This document shows, piece after piece, positions 35,715 through 44,309 of a DNA stretch of 44,933 nucleotides. Below the pieces are notes generated by a model. The model saw nothing but the letters and a program-made list of their open reading frames with translations. It searched no databases and had not been told where the DNA came from. Position 1 is the first letter of the stretch, and every line of letters starts with the position of its first letter. A program made the translations under genes and the position numbers. Source of the stretch: Candidatus Gottesmanbacteria bacterium RIFCSPHIGHO2_01_FULL_40_15 (GTDB lineage Bacteria; Patescibacteriota; Microgenomatia; 2-02-FULL-39-11); NCBI GenBank assembly GCA_001779115.1, contig MFJF01000007.1, forward strand, positions 1 to 44,933, read 5' to 3'.

Positions 35715-36995
35715 TCAATAACTGAATCCGGGTAACCGCAAAATGTCAACGCCGATGATTTTCAGCAGAAATACCGAAAATATAATAAGAAATAGTCCCA
35801 ACAATGATGACATGATTATTTCCTTTGCCATGCCGATCCTTTCCGGAGTGCCCCCCGATGTCATGAAAATGAACGCTCCGTAAATAAAGTAAAGAAAGGC
35901 AATCCCTCCGGCAAATCCGATCCCGTACTTAAACACGTATTCCGATAAAAACGCTCCCAGGTCGGTCGGCACGCACCCGATCGCCGTCCAGATCTTCCCT
36001 TTTTGGTTCAGACAATCCCAGCAGGCGCTTCGGAATCCTTCCATAGCCGGCAACTGGTCGCAAAGGGGCGCCAGTGATGGATAGGGCGGAATCGGAGTAT
36101 CATCCGGCCGGCATTGAGAGCAGTTCATACATTCATTTGCCGTGCAGGGAATCTTGCCGGCACCGCAGTCTTTGCAAACAGGTGCATCGGTCGGTGATGG
36201 CAGGGGAGTCGGTGAAACTATAATCCCGTTTGGAATGTTATAGGAAACACTACAACTTACAGGAATAGAGGATATGAAAGAATCCTTAATAATAACATTT
36301 GCGATTGCGTTATAATTTCCTTCCGGCCAATTTCTTCCTATATTAAAAGTAAATGTTTTAACGTTGGTTTGATTTTCAACAGTAGCGTTTGTAAACGATT
36401 TGTTGATTTCTCCGGCTATTTTTAAATTACAGAGTGGTCCTTTATTGCTTAGACAGATTATTTCATAATCCCCGAGTCCGGATGCGTTGGTGATTTTACC
36501 TCTGATTTTAATCTCTGATTCCGGTTTGATATTGATATTAGGTACAACCAAAAGTTCGCATTCGGCTCTCTTTTGGGGAGTCGGGGTCGGTTGGCTAAAC
36601 CAATCACCGGAAGATAAAAGATATTGGCAAATTGGATTCAAGGTTGATTTCGGATCATCAACTTTCAAAATAATATTGCTGTTAGTTTGACCGGGATTAA
36701 AATAAAATGCTCCGGATACAGAACCGTTACTGTCAGCTGTATCGGTAAAGGAAGAAAAACTTGTGCTTACATAGACTTTAAACTGGTCCCCCGGTTTCGA
36801 ATTGTTTACCTTTACAGTCACGTTTAATTTTGTTGGTTTGCCGATCTCCAGTTCAAACGGCGGACCTGTCTTTCCGCTTTTATCAGATAGAGTCCAGGTA
36901 CAACTGTCAGAAACGGTTGGATCTGCAGCTATAATTTTGTCGGGAAATAAAAAAAAGGAGTTAATTAATAATAAAATTAGTATTTTTCTCATCAA
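35715..36995 (-). CDS. Large secreted protein with Cys-rich module and C-terminal T4SS pilin-like two-TM domain
   Basis: Signal peptide; CKDCGAGKIPCTANECMNCSQC; CWDCLNQKGKIWTAIGCVPTD; FAGGIAFLYFIYGAFIFMTSGGTPERIGMAKEIIMSSLLGLFLIIFSVFLLKIIGVDILRLPGFSY. Confidence 0.7.
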   Translation of the reverse strand: MMRKILILLLINSFFLFPDKIIAADPTVSDSCTWTLSDKSGKTGPPFELEIGKPTKLNVTVKVNNSKPGDQFKVYVSTSFSSFTDTADSNGSVSGAFYFNPGQTNSNIILKVDDPKSTLNPICQYLLSSGDWFSQPTPTPQKRAECELLVVPNINIKPESEIKIRGKITNASGLGDYEIICLSNKGPLCNLKIAGEINKSFTNATVENQTNVKTFTFNIGRNWPEGNYNAIANVIIKDSFISSIPVSCSVSYNIPNGIIVSPTPLPSPTDAPVCKDCGAGKIPCTANECMNCSQCRPDDTPIPPYPSLAPLCDQLPAMEGFRSACWDCLNQKGKIWTAIGCVPTDLGAFLSEYVFKYGIGFAGGIAFLYFIYGAFIFMTSGGTPERIGMAKEIIMSSLLGLFLIIFSVFLLKIIGVDILRLPGFSY

Positions 36996-37024
36996 CCTCT
37001 TATTTGGAATAAGGTTTATAGTTT

Positions 37025-37498
37025 TTATCCGAATCCGGGAATTTTAAGTATGTCGAACCCGACCACTCTTAATATGAAAACGGCAAATACAATAATCAGT
37101 ATCCCCATAATTGAAGAGGTGATGATGTCTTTTCCGGCGTTAACTTTCTCCGGATTCCCCGAAGATGTTAAAACGGTTGCGCTTCCGTATAATATCGCCA
37201 GAAAAGCCGCCCCTCCGGCCATTCCGAAAATTATCTGAAGTATTGATTTGACAAAAGTTGCTCCCGTATATTCCGTTGACAGACATCCGAATACTGTCCA
37301 ATACCCGTGGGGTGTTTTTATGCAGGCCTGGCATTTGTCCCAATCGGCCGGTTTAGGATTGATAAGTGGATTGCACCAGCCGCATAAATCGCAGGAAGGA
37401 ACCGTAGTCGGTGAATTGGGTTGGGCAAAAATAATTGAAGGGGAAAGTTGCGTTGCGAGTATTGTCAGAATTGAAAGAAGAATAAACAATCTGGGCAT
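37025..37498 (-). CDS. Cys-rich T4SS pilin-like protein
   Basis: Signal peptide; CDLCGWC...CQACIKTPHGYWTVFGCLSTE; AGGAAFLAILYGSATVLTSSGNPEKVNAGKDIITSSIMGILIIVFAVFILRVVGFDILKIPGFG. Confidence 0.72.
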   Translation of the reverse strand: MPRLFILLSILTILATQLSPSIIFAQPNSPTTVPSCDLCGWCNPLINPKPADWDKCQACIKTPHGYWTVFGCLSTEYTGATFVKSILQIIFGMAGGAAFLAILYGSATVLTSSGNPEKVNAGKDIITSSIMGILIIVFAVFILRVVGFDILKIPGFG

Positions 37499-37591
37499 TA
37501 AACTCAGTTTAACAAAAAACTCGCTTTTATTAAAATAATTAATATATGGAAGTTAACAGGTTAAATTGCTAAACAGGGTATAATTAATCCT

Positions 37592-39334
37592 GTGCCCCTC
37601 ATGAAAAAAATAGCCGTTTTGATCTTAATTCTTTATTTTTTGCTTGTCCCCAAAAGCTTTGGCGGCCTGGGGTTGCTTCTTCCTTCTCCTGTCCGGGCGG
37701 ATGAATTTGAAGAATTGGAAAAAAAACTGTCGGACTTAAAAGACGCTCTGCAAAAATCAATAGCTGCCACTACTCCGCTTGAAAAAAATTTAAGCGTCCT
37801 GGAAGAAACACTCAATAATATCCGGGAAAAAATAACGGTTATTGAAACGGACGTTGCTCAAAAAGAAAAGGATGTTAATGAGGGAGAAGAATTACTGATG
37901 CTTGCTCAGGAACTGCTTGGCCAAAAAGTCCGCCGGATGTACATTTCCTCAACCCAGTTTAACGCGGTCAAATTTGCTCTGTTATTCGGTAAAAATCTCA
38001 ATTTAACCCTGCGCCAGTTTGGCTACCAGCGAAAAGTTATCGAAAATGATCGTGACACCATCATAAAAGTAGTTCTCTATATTAAAGACCTCGAGAATAA
38101 AAAGCAGGAGTTGGAAAATGAAAAAGTCAGGTTGAAAATAATTAAAGAAGAGACCGATAAACAGGCCGGTTTTCTGTCAGGTGAAATAGCCGGCGCCAAA
38201 AAATATCAGACAACCTTAAGTTCTCAAATTGCCCAACTGTCAGCCCGCCAGCAGCAATTGGTTGCTCAAAGGCTGGCAGGGTTAAATCTGCCTACTTCCT
38301 TGGGTGCCGGACCTTTATATTGCACAGATGACCGCAAACGTGATCCGGGATTTTCCAATGCTTTTGCCTTTTTTACTTTCGGCATACCCCACCGCGTCGG
38401 TATGAACCAGTATGGTGCCAACGGCCGGGCTGATGCGGGTCAAAATCATGAACAAATTCTTCAATCATATTTTGCCGATTTTTCATTTGAAAATAGAAAT
38501 GCCAGAATTAAAGTGCAGGGATATTCGGAAATGGATTTGGAAGAATATTTACTTGGCATTTACGAAATGCCCAACTCTTTTCACATCGAAGCACTCAAAG
38601 CTCAAGCTATTGCGGCCCGTTCTTATGCCTTAGCCTATACGCAAAACGGCGAAAAAGAAATATGCACCACACAGGCGTGCCAGGTTTATAAAGGTGGAAA
38701 TAAAGGGGGGGCGTGGGAACAGGCAGTTAAAGATACCGCCGGTAAAACCATGATTGCACAGGGTCAGCCGATTACTGCCTGGTATTCATCAACGGACGGA
38801 GGATATACCTTTCCGAATGAATCAGTCTGGGGAGGCTCGCATCGCTCTTGGACAAAAAATACCCGTGATACTTCCTCAGATGTGGGAAGTTTCGGCGAAC
38901 TGTTAGATAAAGCATATGATAAACAGTCCCCCTGTATGTATGCTGCTCAGGGATGGCGTGATCAATATGCAAAATCTGCCTGGCTGAAATCAGATGAAAT
39001 CGCCGATATCGCCAATGTCATACTTTTAGCCAGGGCATGTTCAGACTGCAAAGATCATTTTTATCAAACCGATAAGGGGCATCCTTACGGTGGCGAAATT
39101 TGGGATGAAAATCGTGTCCGTCAGGAATTATCAAACAGGCAAATTACTCCTTTTACTGCTGTCTCAAATATTTCGTTAAGCGCGGACTTCGGCGGAGGCA
39201 GAACCACCAGCGTCTCAATTTCAGGAAACAGAAGCGAATCATATTCCGGTGATGAATTTAAAAACTGGTTTAACTTGAGGGCCCCTGCCAATATCCAGAT
39301 AGTCGGTCCGTTATATAATATTGAGAGGAGATGA
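37592..39334 (+). CDS. Secreted coiled-coil protein with SpoIID/LytB-like domain
   Basis: Signal peptide, long coiled coil, then FGIPHRVGMNQYGANGRADAGQNHEQILQSYF...EYLLGIYEMPNSFHIEALKAQAIAARSYALAY...TAWYSSTDGGYT. GTG start at 37592 or ATG at 37601. Confidence 0.88.
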   Translation: MPLMKKIAVLILILYFLLVPKSFGGLGLLLPSPVRADEFEELEKKLSDLKDALQKSIAATTPLEKNLSVLEETLNNIREKITVIETDVAQKEKDVNEGEELLMLAQELLGQKVRRMYISSTQFNAVKFALLFGKNLNLTLRQFGYQRKVIENDRDTIIKVVLYIKDLENKKQELENEKVRLKIIKEETDKQAGFLSGEIAGAKKYQTTLSSQIAQLSARQQQLVAQRLAGLNLPTSLGAGPLYCTDDRKRDPGFSNAFAFFTFGIPHRVGMNQYGANGRADAGQNHEQILQSYFADFSFENRNARIKVQGYSEMDLEEYLLGIYEMPNSFHIEALKAQAIAARSYALAYTQNGEKEICTTQACQVYKGGNKGGAWEQAVKDTAGKTMIAQGQPITAWYSSTDGGYTFPNESVWGGSHRSWTKNTRDTSSDVGSFGELLDKAYDKQSPCMYAAQGWRDQYAKSAWLKSDEIADIANVILLARACSDCKDHFYQTDKGHPYGGEIWDENRVRQELSNRQITPFTAVSNISLSADFGGGRTTSVSISGNRSESYSGDEFKNWFNLRAPANIQIVGPLYNIERR

Positions 39335-39335
39335 A

Positions 39336-39968
39336 ATGCCTGATATATTCGTTTCTCCCAGGAAAAAAGGCCGGACAGACAAAAAGGCTGAAAAACTTTC
39401 TCCGGTTAAAAAATTACAGCCTAATCCTCTGGCAGCATTCATGTTTATGCCCGAGGGTGTCAGTTTTGAAACCCAGGAACCGGATGAGACAATTGTTCTT
39501 CTGTTAAGAAAACATTTCATCACCAATTTTCCCTGGATATTAACCTCGGTAATTTTGATTTTAATTCCTTTAACTATCTTCCCGGTAATTATCGCAAATA
39601 ATCTGATTCCCCAGTTCTCGCCTACATTGTTTCAAATTGTTTCGCTGGTTTGGTATTTATTCACACTTAGTTATATCCTGGTAAATTTTCTTCTCTGGTA
39701 TTTCACTATATCAATTGCCACAAACGAAAGAATATTGGATATTGATTTTATCAATCTTCTTAATAAAAAACTCGCTGAAACCAGAATTTCAAGAGTAGAG
39801 GATGTCACCCAAAGGACAGGCGGGTTTTTCGAAGCCTTTTTCGACTACGGTAATGTTATTGTCCAGACAGCCGGAACTGATCCGGTATTTCAATTCCAAT
39901 CCGTCCCTAAACCTCAGGAAGTAGTTCGGATTATAAATCAGCTGGTGGAAAGGGAGGAAGAAACCTGA
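39336..39968 (+). CDS. PH-domain (YdbS/bPH2-like) membrane protein
   Basis: Two TM helices then ISIATNERILDIDFINLLNKKLAETRISRVEDVTQRTGGFFEAFFDYGNVIVQTAG. ATG 39336 preceded by GAGAGGAGATGAA. Confidence 0.75.
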   Translation: MPDIFVSPRKKGRTDKKAEKLSPVKKLQPNPLAAFMFMPEGVSFETQEPDETIVLLLRKHFITNFPWILTSVILILIPLTIFPVIIANNLIPQFSPTLFQIVSLVWYLFTLSYILVNFLLWYFTISIATNERILDIDFINLLNKKLAETRISRVEDVTQRTGGFFEAFFDYGNVIVQTAGTDPVFQFQSVPKPQEVVRIINQLVEREEET

Positions 39969-39970
39969 AT

Positions 39971-40213
39971 ATGATAACAGATGAAGTTTTAAACGAGTTA
40001 ATAAGAGTTTTACCTATAATACTTATTAAAATATTTACCGTTGGACTTCTGGCTCTTCATCTTTTGTTTTCTCTAATAATCGTCAGACAGGCCAGAATCA
40101 TGACTAAAATAATCGAAGCCGGCATATCTCCGGTTATTGTTTCAATCTCAGTTTTTCATTTCATTATTTCATTTCTGGTACTGGTTTGGGTTATGTTATT
40201 TTTCATTTTTTAA
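39971..40213 (+). CDS. Small DUF5657-like two-TM membrane protein
   Basis: 80-aa hydrophobic ORF with IVRQARIMTKIIEA loop; tightly packed in operon. Confidence 0.6.
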   Translation: MITDEVLNELIRVLPIILIKIFTVGLLALHLLFSLIIVRQARIMTKIIEAGISPVIVSISVFHFIISFLVLVWVMLFFIF

Positions 40214-40216
40214 ATA

Positions 40217-42022
40217 ATGAATTATTACTTTCAATCTGCCAAAATTACAGCTCCGCAGGATGATCGGAGGTGGGGAAGCTGTTTTGTTGAAAATGACTTG
40301 ATGGTTCTTCTGGAAATTGAAACTGATAACTCAAAACCGGCCTCTCAATTGGGTAAATCCGTCCTGGATACCATTCTTCTGGAATTTCAGAATAAAACTG
40401 TTAAGGATAAAAATACCGTTAAATCCCTTTTAAAAGAAATATCCGGCAATCCGTATCTTAAAACCGTAATTATTGCCTTAAACTCCGGATCGGATTTATT
40501 TTTAGGCTGCTTGGGTAAAGGCCAGGCAGTACTTATTAGAAACGAAAAAAGCGGCACAATAATCTCGGGTGGTTTTATTTCACAGGGAGAAATAACATTC
40601 GGGGATCAGATTATTTTCCATTCAGACAGGCTTGCTTCCGTTTTAGACGCTGTTGATTTGGATAAGTTATATCACACCGGTAATCTCCAACAGATAGAAG
40701 AAGAGTTGGCCGCCCGTCTGTCTTCGGATGTTAATGCAACGGGGTGTGCGGTTTTGGCGGTCATTGTTACCGAAAAAAAAGTGGATGTCTCCGCTGACTT
40801 ACCGGTTCGCGGTTCGCAAATAAGCGTATTTGTTAAAAATATTCTTCAAAGCGGTTTTTTTAAAAAATTTTATAAAATTCGCAGCCTCTTTGGGTTTTAT
40901 TATTCCATAAAAGACAAAAAAAAACGCTTTTTAATATCCTTGGTGACTGTTCTTTTCATTTTCCTTTTATTGAATATCGGTATATCAATTTTAAGGTCAA
41001 AAAATTCCCAAAAAGTAAAAGAAATCAATAATTCTTTGGAAACTGTAAAGGGGCAGTATGATGAAGCTCTGGCTTTAATAGAGCTTAATCCCGTCAGAAG
41101 CCGTGAATTGCTTTCAAGTGCCAAAATGGCTGTCGGTAATCTCCTTAAAACAACGGGAAAAAAAACACGCGAATATAAACTTCTGTCGGATTGGTTTAAT
41201 AAAATCTCATCATCCGAAGTTGACGCCTACAAAATTTATAAACTAACGGCCGTACCGTTATTTTTTGATATTACCCTCATAAAGCCGGGCGGGATAGGAA
41301 ATGATATAGCTTATTATCAGGAAAAAAAGGTTATTTTGGATAAAAAAAATAAAACTGTTTATTTTCTCGATACAAAAACCAAAGAGGCCAAGATTCTGGC
41401 AGGAATTGATACTGTTAAAAATGCTGTCGCGGTTTCTGTTCACGGCAGTTATGTTTATGTTTTCAATGATGAAGGGATTTACAGGATCGATATCGTTTCA
41501 AAAGAATCAAAAAAAGTTATTGAAAGGGATAAAAATTGGACGGACATTTCCGATATGGAAGCCTATGCCGGTAATTTGTATCTTCTTGACAGGGGCAGCA
41601 ATTCCGTTTGGAAGTATATTGCCGCCGAAGAGGGTTTTTCAGATAGGATTAGCTATGTTAATAAAGGAGTTTCTGCCGATTTACGTTCAATGGCACAAAT
41701 TTCAATTGACGGATCCGTTTGGGCTGCCGGTTCAAGCGGTATTATTAAATTTACATCAGGTAATCGGGATATTTTTTCTTTTGCCGATTTTTCGGAAACA
41801 GTTACCGGAATAGATGCCATATCAACAAGCGACGAAAATAACTATCTTTATCTTCTGGATAAAACATTGGAAAGAATAATAATTTTTGATAAAGAAGGAG
41901 TTTATAATTCCCAATACCAGTGGCCTGATTTAAAAAATGCTGATGGTCTGGCCGCATCTGAAAAAGAAGGTAAAATATATATCCTCATAAAAGATAAGAT
42001 CCACGCCATTGACTTGAAGTGA
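40217..42022 (+). CDS. Membrane protein: PP2C-like N-terminal domain, TM, C-terminal beta-propeller-like repeats
   Basis: N-terminus resembles a degenerate PP2C fold (DDRRWGSCFVENDLMVLLEIETD); TM near aa 236; repeated WTDISDMEAYAGNLYLLDRGSNSVWKY-type blades. Confidence 0.55.
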   Translation: MNYYFQSAKITAPQDDRRWGSCFVENDLMVLLEIETDNSKPASQLGKSVLDTILLEFQNKTVKDKNTVKSLLKEISGNPYLKTVIIALNSGSDLFLGCLGKGQAVLIRNEKSGTIISGGFISQGEITFGDQIIFHSDRLASVLDAVDLDKLYHTGNLQQIEEELAARLSSDVNATGCAVLAVIVTEKKVDVSADLPVRGSQISVFVKNILQSGFFKKFYKIRSLFGFYYSIKDKKKRFLISLVTVLFIFLLLNIGISILRSKNSQKVKEINNSLETVKGQYDEALALIELNPVRSRELLSSAKMAVGNLLKTTGKKTREYKLLSDWFNKISSSEVDAYKIYKLTAVPLFFDITLIKPGGIGNDIAYYQEKKVILDKKNKTVYFLDTKTKEAKILAGIDTVKNAVAVSVHGSYVYVFNDEGIYRIDIVSKESKKVIERDKNWTDISDMEAYAGNLYLLDRGSNSVWKYIAAEEGFSDRISYVNKGVSADLRSMAQISIDGSVWAAGSSGIIKFTSGNRDIFSFADFSETVTGIDAISTSDENNYLYLLDKTLERIIIFDKEGVYNSQYQWPDLKNADGLAASEKEGKIYILIKDKIHAIDLK

Positions 42023-42483
42023 AAAATATGAAAGTAATTAACCGCCGCGCCCGTTATGATTACGAAATTTTGGAATCCTTCGAAACGGGAATTGTACTGA
42101 CGGGACCTGAAGTCAAATCATTAAGAGGCGGACGTATGACTCTTGACGGATCATTTGTAAAAATAATCGGCAGCGAAGTTTATCTGGTTAATGCCCAAAT
42201 ATTTCCTTATCCTTATGCCCGTCCGGAAAATTATGATCCTAAGCGCACCAGAAAACTCCTCATGCACAAAAAGGAGATTATTTCCCTCAAGATTAAATTA
42301 GCCTCAACTGATTTGACCCTGGTCCCTCTAGAATGCTATAATTCCAAAGCTTATTTCAAGGTTAAAATTGCCTTAGCCAAAGGCAAAAAGAAATATCAAA
42401 AAAAGGAAAAGTTGAAAAGAAAAGATATTCAAAGGGACGTTGAAAGAGAATTGAGAAGTAAAAAAGATCCGGGAAGAATTTAA
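42019..42483 (+). CDS. smpB: SsrA-binding protein SmpB
   Basis: NRRARYDYEILESFETGIVLTGPEVKSLRGGRMTLDGSFVKI...KRKDIQRDVERELR. Confidence 0.95.
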   Translation: MKNMKVINRRARYDYEILESFETGIVLTGPEVKSLRGGRMTLDGSFVKIIGSEVYLVNAQIFPYPYARPENYDPKRTRKLLMHKKEIISLKIKLASTDLTLVPLECYNSKAYFKVKIALAKGKKKYQKKEKLKRKDIQRDVERELRSKKDPGRI

Positions 42484-42502
42484 AATTAATATTTATTAAA
42501 CT

Positions 42503-42910
42503 GGGGATGAAACGATCGACGGGATAGTACTTTAACAACTGCAAGCCTGAGTGATTGTCTCAGTAAAACCAATCAAAAAATAACTGTCGACAATGATGAC
42601 AGAATTGAAGCGTTAAAGAGGGAACGAGATGCAATTCTTGCTCAACTCGGAGCGTTTCAACCGAATTTTGCCCGTTTATACGCGTAAAATCGGCATCTGC
42701 TGAAACTTATTCCGATGGGTTTCATCAGGTGAAAATACAGTCGGAATGCTCCCCGGTAATTGACTGTAATCGGGGAAAAGATTAAGTCTTACTTTTTCCG
42801 CCTCTTTGTCTGTTGATACCGGCGGTTAAAGGAAATTATTTCAGCAGACTAAGCTTGTAGAAGTTATTAATGTACGTCTTCGGACTCCGGATCACCTCCG
42901 GACATCTCCA
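42503..42910 (+). ncRNA. ssrA: tmRNA
   Basis: 5' GGGGATGAAACGATCGACGGGATA pairs with 3' CATCTCC; PK1 (TGAG/CTCA plus TGATTG/CAATCA) before AAAAAATAACTGTC; downstream pseudoknot (TGAAAC/GTTTCA and ATTCCGA/TCGGAAT); directly after smpB. Confidence 0.92.
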
Positions 42911-42955
42911 CAAAGTCAAACGCGGCTTCTTAATAAAGCCGTGTAAAATAAATAC

Positions 42956-43627
42956 ATGTCCCTGCTAAACCTCCTTTTCCCTCGCCGTTGTGTTTCCTGC
43001 GGAAAAATCGGCCGCTATTTCTGTTCGAATTGCTTTAAAAAAATTAAGTACATTGACAGGTCTTTCTGTCCGGTTTGCCGGAGATATTCATTTGACGGCT
43101 CGGTTCATGCTGCCTGTCTTTCTCCCTGGTCGCTAAACGGTTTAACCGTAATGGCTCACTATAAAGGTCCTGTTAAACAGGCAATAAAAATGATCAAATA
43201 CCGTTATGTTTCCCATTTGGCAGAAGAATTGTCCGGTTTATTTCTTGAAAAATACCCTTCTTTTTTAAATAAATTGGATATTCTTGTTCCGGTGCCGCTT
43301 CACCATCAAAGGGAAAAAGAACGGGGTTTCAATCAGAGTTTAATAATTGCCCGCTGTTTGGGTAAAAACCTGAATATTTCCGTCAGGGATGATTTATTAA
43401 AAAGAAAAAGACATACCCGTCCTCAATTCGGATTAAAAATAAATGACAGAAAGACTAACATCCGGGATGCTTTCCGGAGTTACCATTCCGAAGTGATTTC
43501 CGGTAAAAAAATCGGCTTGGTTGATGATGTAGCCACAACATTTTCAACATTGAGAGAATGCGCCCAAGAATTGAAAAAATCAGGAGCCAGATCCGTCTGG
43601 GCATTTGTTATCGCTCACGGTAACTGA
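42956..43627 (+). CDS. ComF family phosphoribosyltransferase-like protein
   Basis: LLFPRRCVSCGKIGRYFCSNCFKKI zinc ribbon; LVPVPLHHQREKERGFNQSLIIA; KIGLVDDVATTFSTLRECAQELKKSGA. Confidence 0.92.
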   Translation: MSLLNLLFPRRCVSCGKIGRYFCSNCFKKIKYIDRSFCPVCRRYSFDGSVHAACLSPWSLNGLTVMAHYKGPVKQAIKMIKYRYVSHLAEELSGLFLEKYPSFLNKLDILVPVPLHHQREKERGFNQSLIIARCLGKNLNISVRDDLLKRKRHTRPQFGLKINDRKTNIRDAFRSYHSEVISGKKIGLVDDVATTFSTLRECAQELKKSGARSVWAFVIAHGN

Positions 43628-43687
43628 AGAAATTTTTTAAATAAAGCTGATTTATAGGTTTAATTTTGTTATAATCAGAGCGAATTT

Positions 43688-43774
43688 GGAGGTGTCGCAT
43701 AGTTGGTCCATTGCGCGGGTTTGCTAAACCCGTGAGCTGTAAGGCTCGCGTGGGTTCGAATCCCACCGCCTCCG
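43688..43774 (+). tRNA. trnS: tRNA-Ser(GCT)
   Basis: GGAGGTG/CGCCTCC acceptor, CGGGT-TTGCTAA-ACCCG anticodon arm, long variable arm, GTGGG-TTCGAAT-CCCAC T-arm; extended -10 TGTTATAAT at 43667-43675. Confidence 0.92.
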
Positions 43775-43912
43775 CAGAAGTCCAAAAGTTCTACCCGACC
43801 CGTTTACTATCACCAAACAGCTTGATCTGGCTTGCTAAACTGTTTTGAAAGACAGATTTTCAATTTTAACAGCCCGGAGAAGGTTACAGGGAAGTGTTAT
43901 AGGATTATTTTT

Positions 43913-44308
43913 ATGTATACATTTATCGATATCAAACATAAAAAGTCAATTGAATTACTATCATCTGATTTAGTTTCCAGTTATCGGACAATGGCATCGG
44001 GTGCTACTTTGCCGATGCAAAGTGCCATGGTAAATCTTCAGGAAATAAATAGCCTTGTTGGTTTAAGAAATCAATCCAGAAATACTGCTTTAGGAATAAT
44101 TATTACGAAACCATCGGATAAATCGTTTTTTGTCGGAACCGCTTGGGAAGATTGGAGTGACAACGGCCAGCATGATGAGGACTTGGCTTTATTTACTGAA
44201 GTCTCTAATGACAGATTTGAAATTGAACGATTAAAACCTGACGATATAAGAACACGTTTTCCTCTTTGGGATGGTTATCACCACGGCGATAAAAGTTTTT
44301 TGAAGTAA
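43913..44308 (+). CDS. Hypothetical protein
   Basis: ATG after AGGATTATTTTT; MYTFIDIKHKKSIELLSSDLVSSY...WDGYHHGDKSFLK; no family recognised. Confidence 0.5.
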   Translation: MYTFIDIKHKKSIELLSSDLVSSYRTMASGATLPMQSAMVNLQEINSLVGLRNQSRNTALGIIITKPSDKSFFVGTAWEDWSDNGQHDEDLALFTEVSNDRFEIERLKPDDIRTRFPLWDGYHHGDKSFLK

Positions 44309-44309
44309 T

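Noticed and set aside
43720-43840. TTGCTAAAC shared by the tRNA-Ser anticodon loop and 43831-43840 as an att duplication
   Set aside because: Only about 9 nt, in the middle rather than the 3' end of the tRNA; also appears near 37565. Likely chance.
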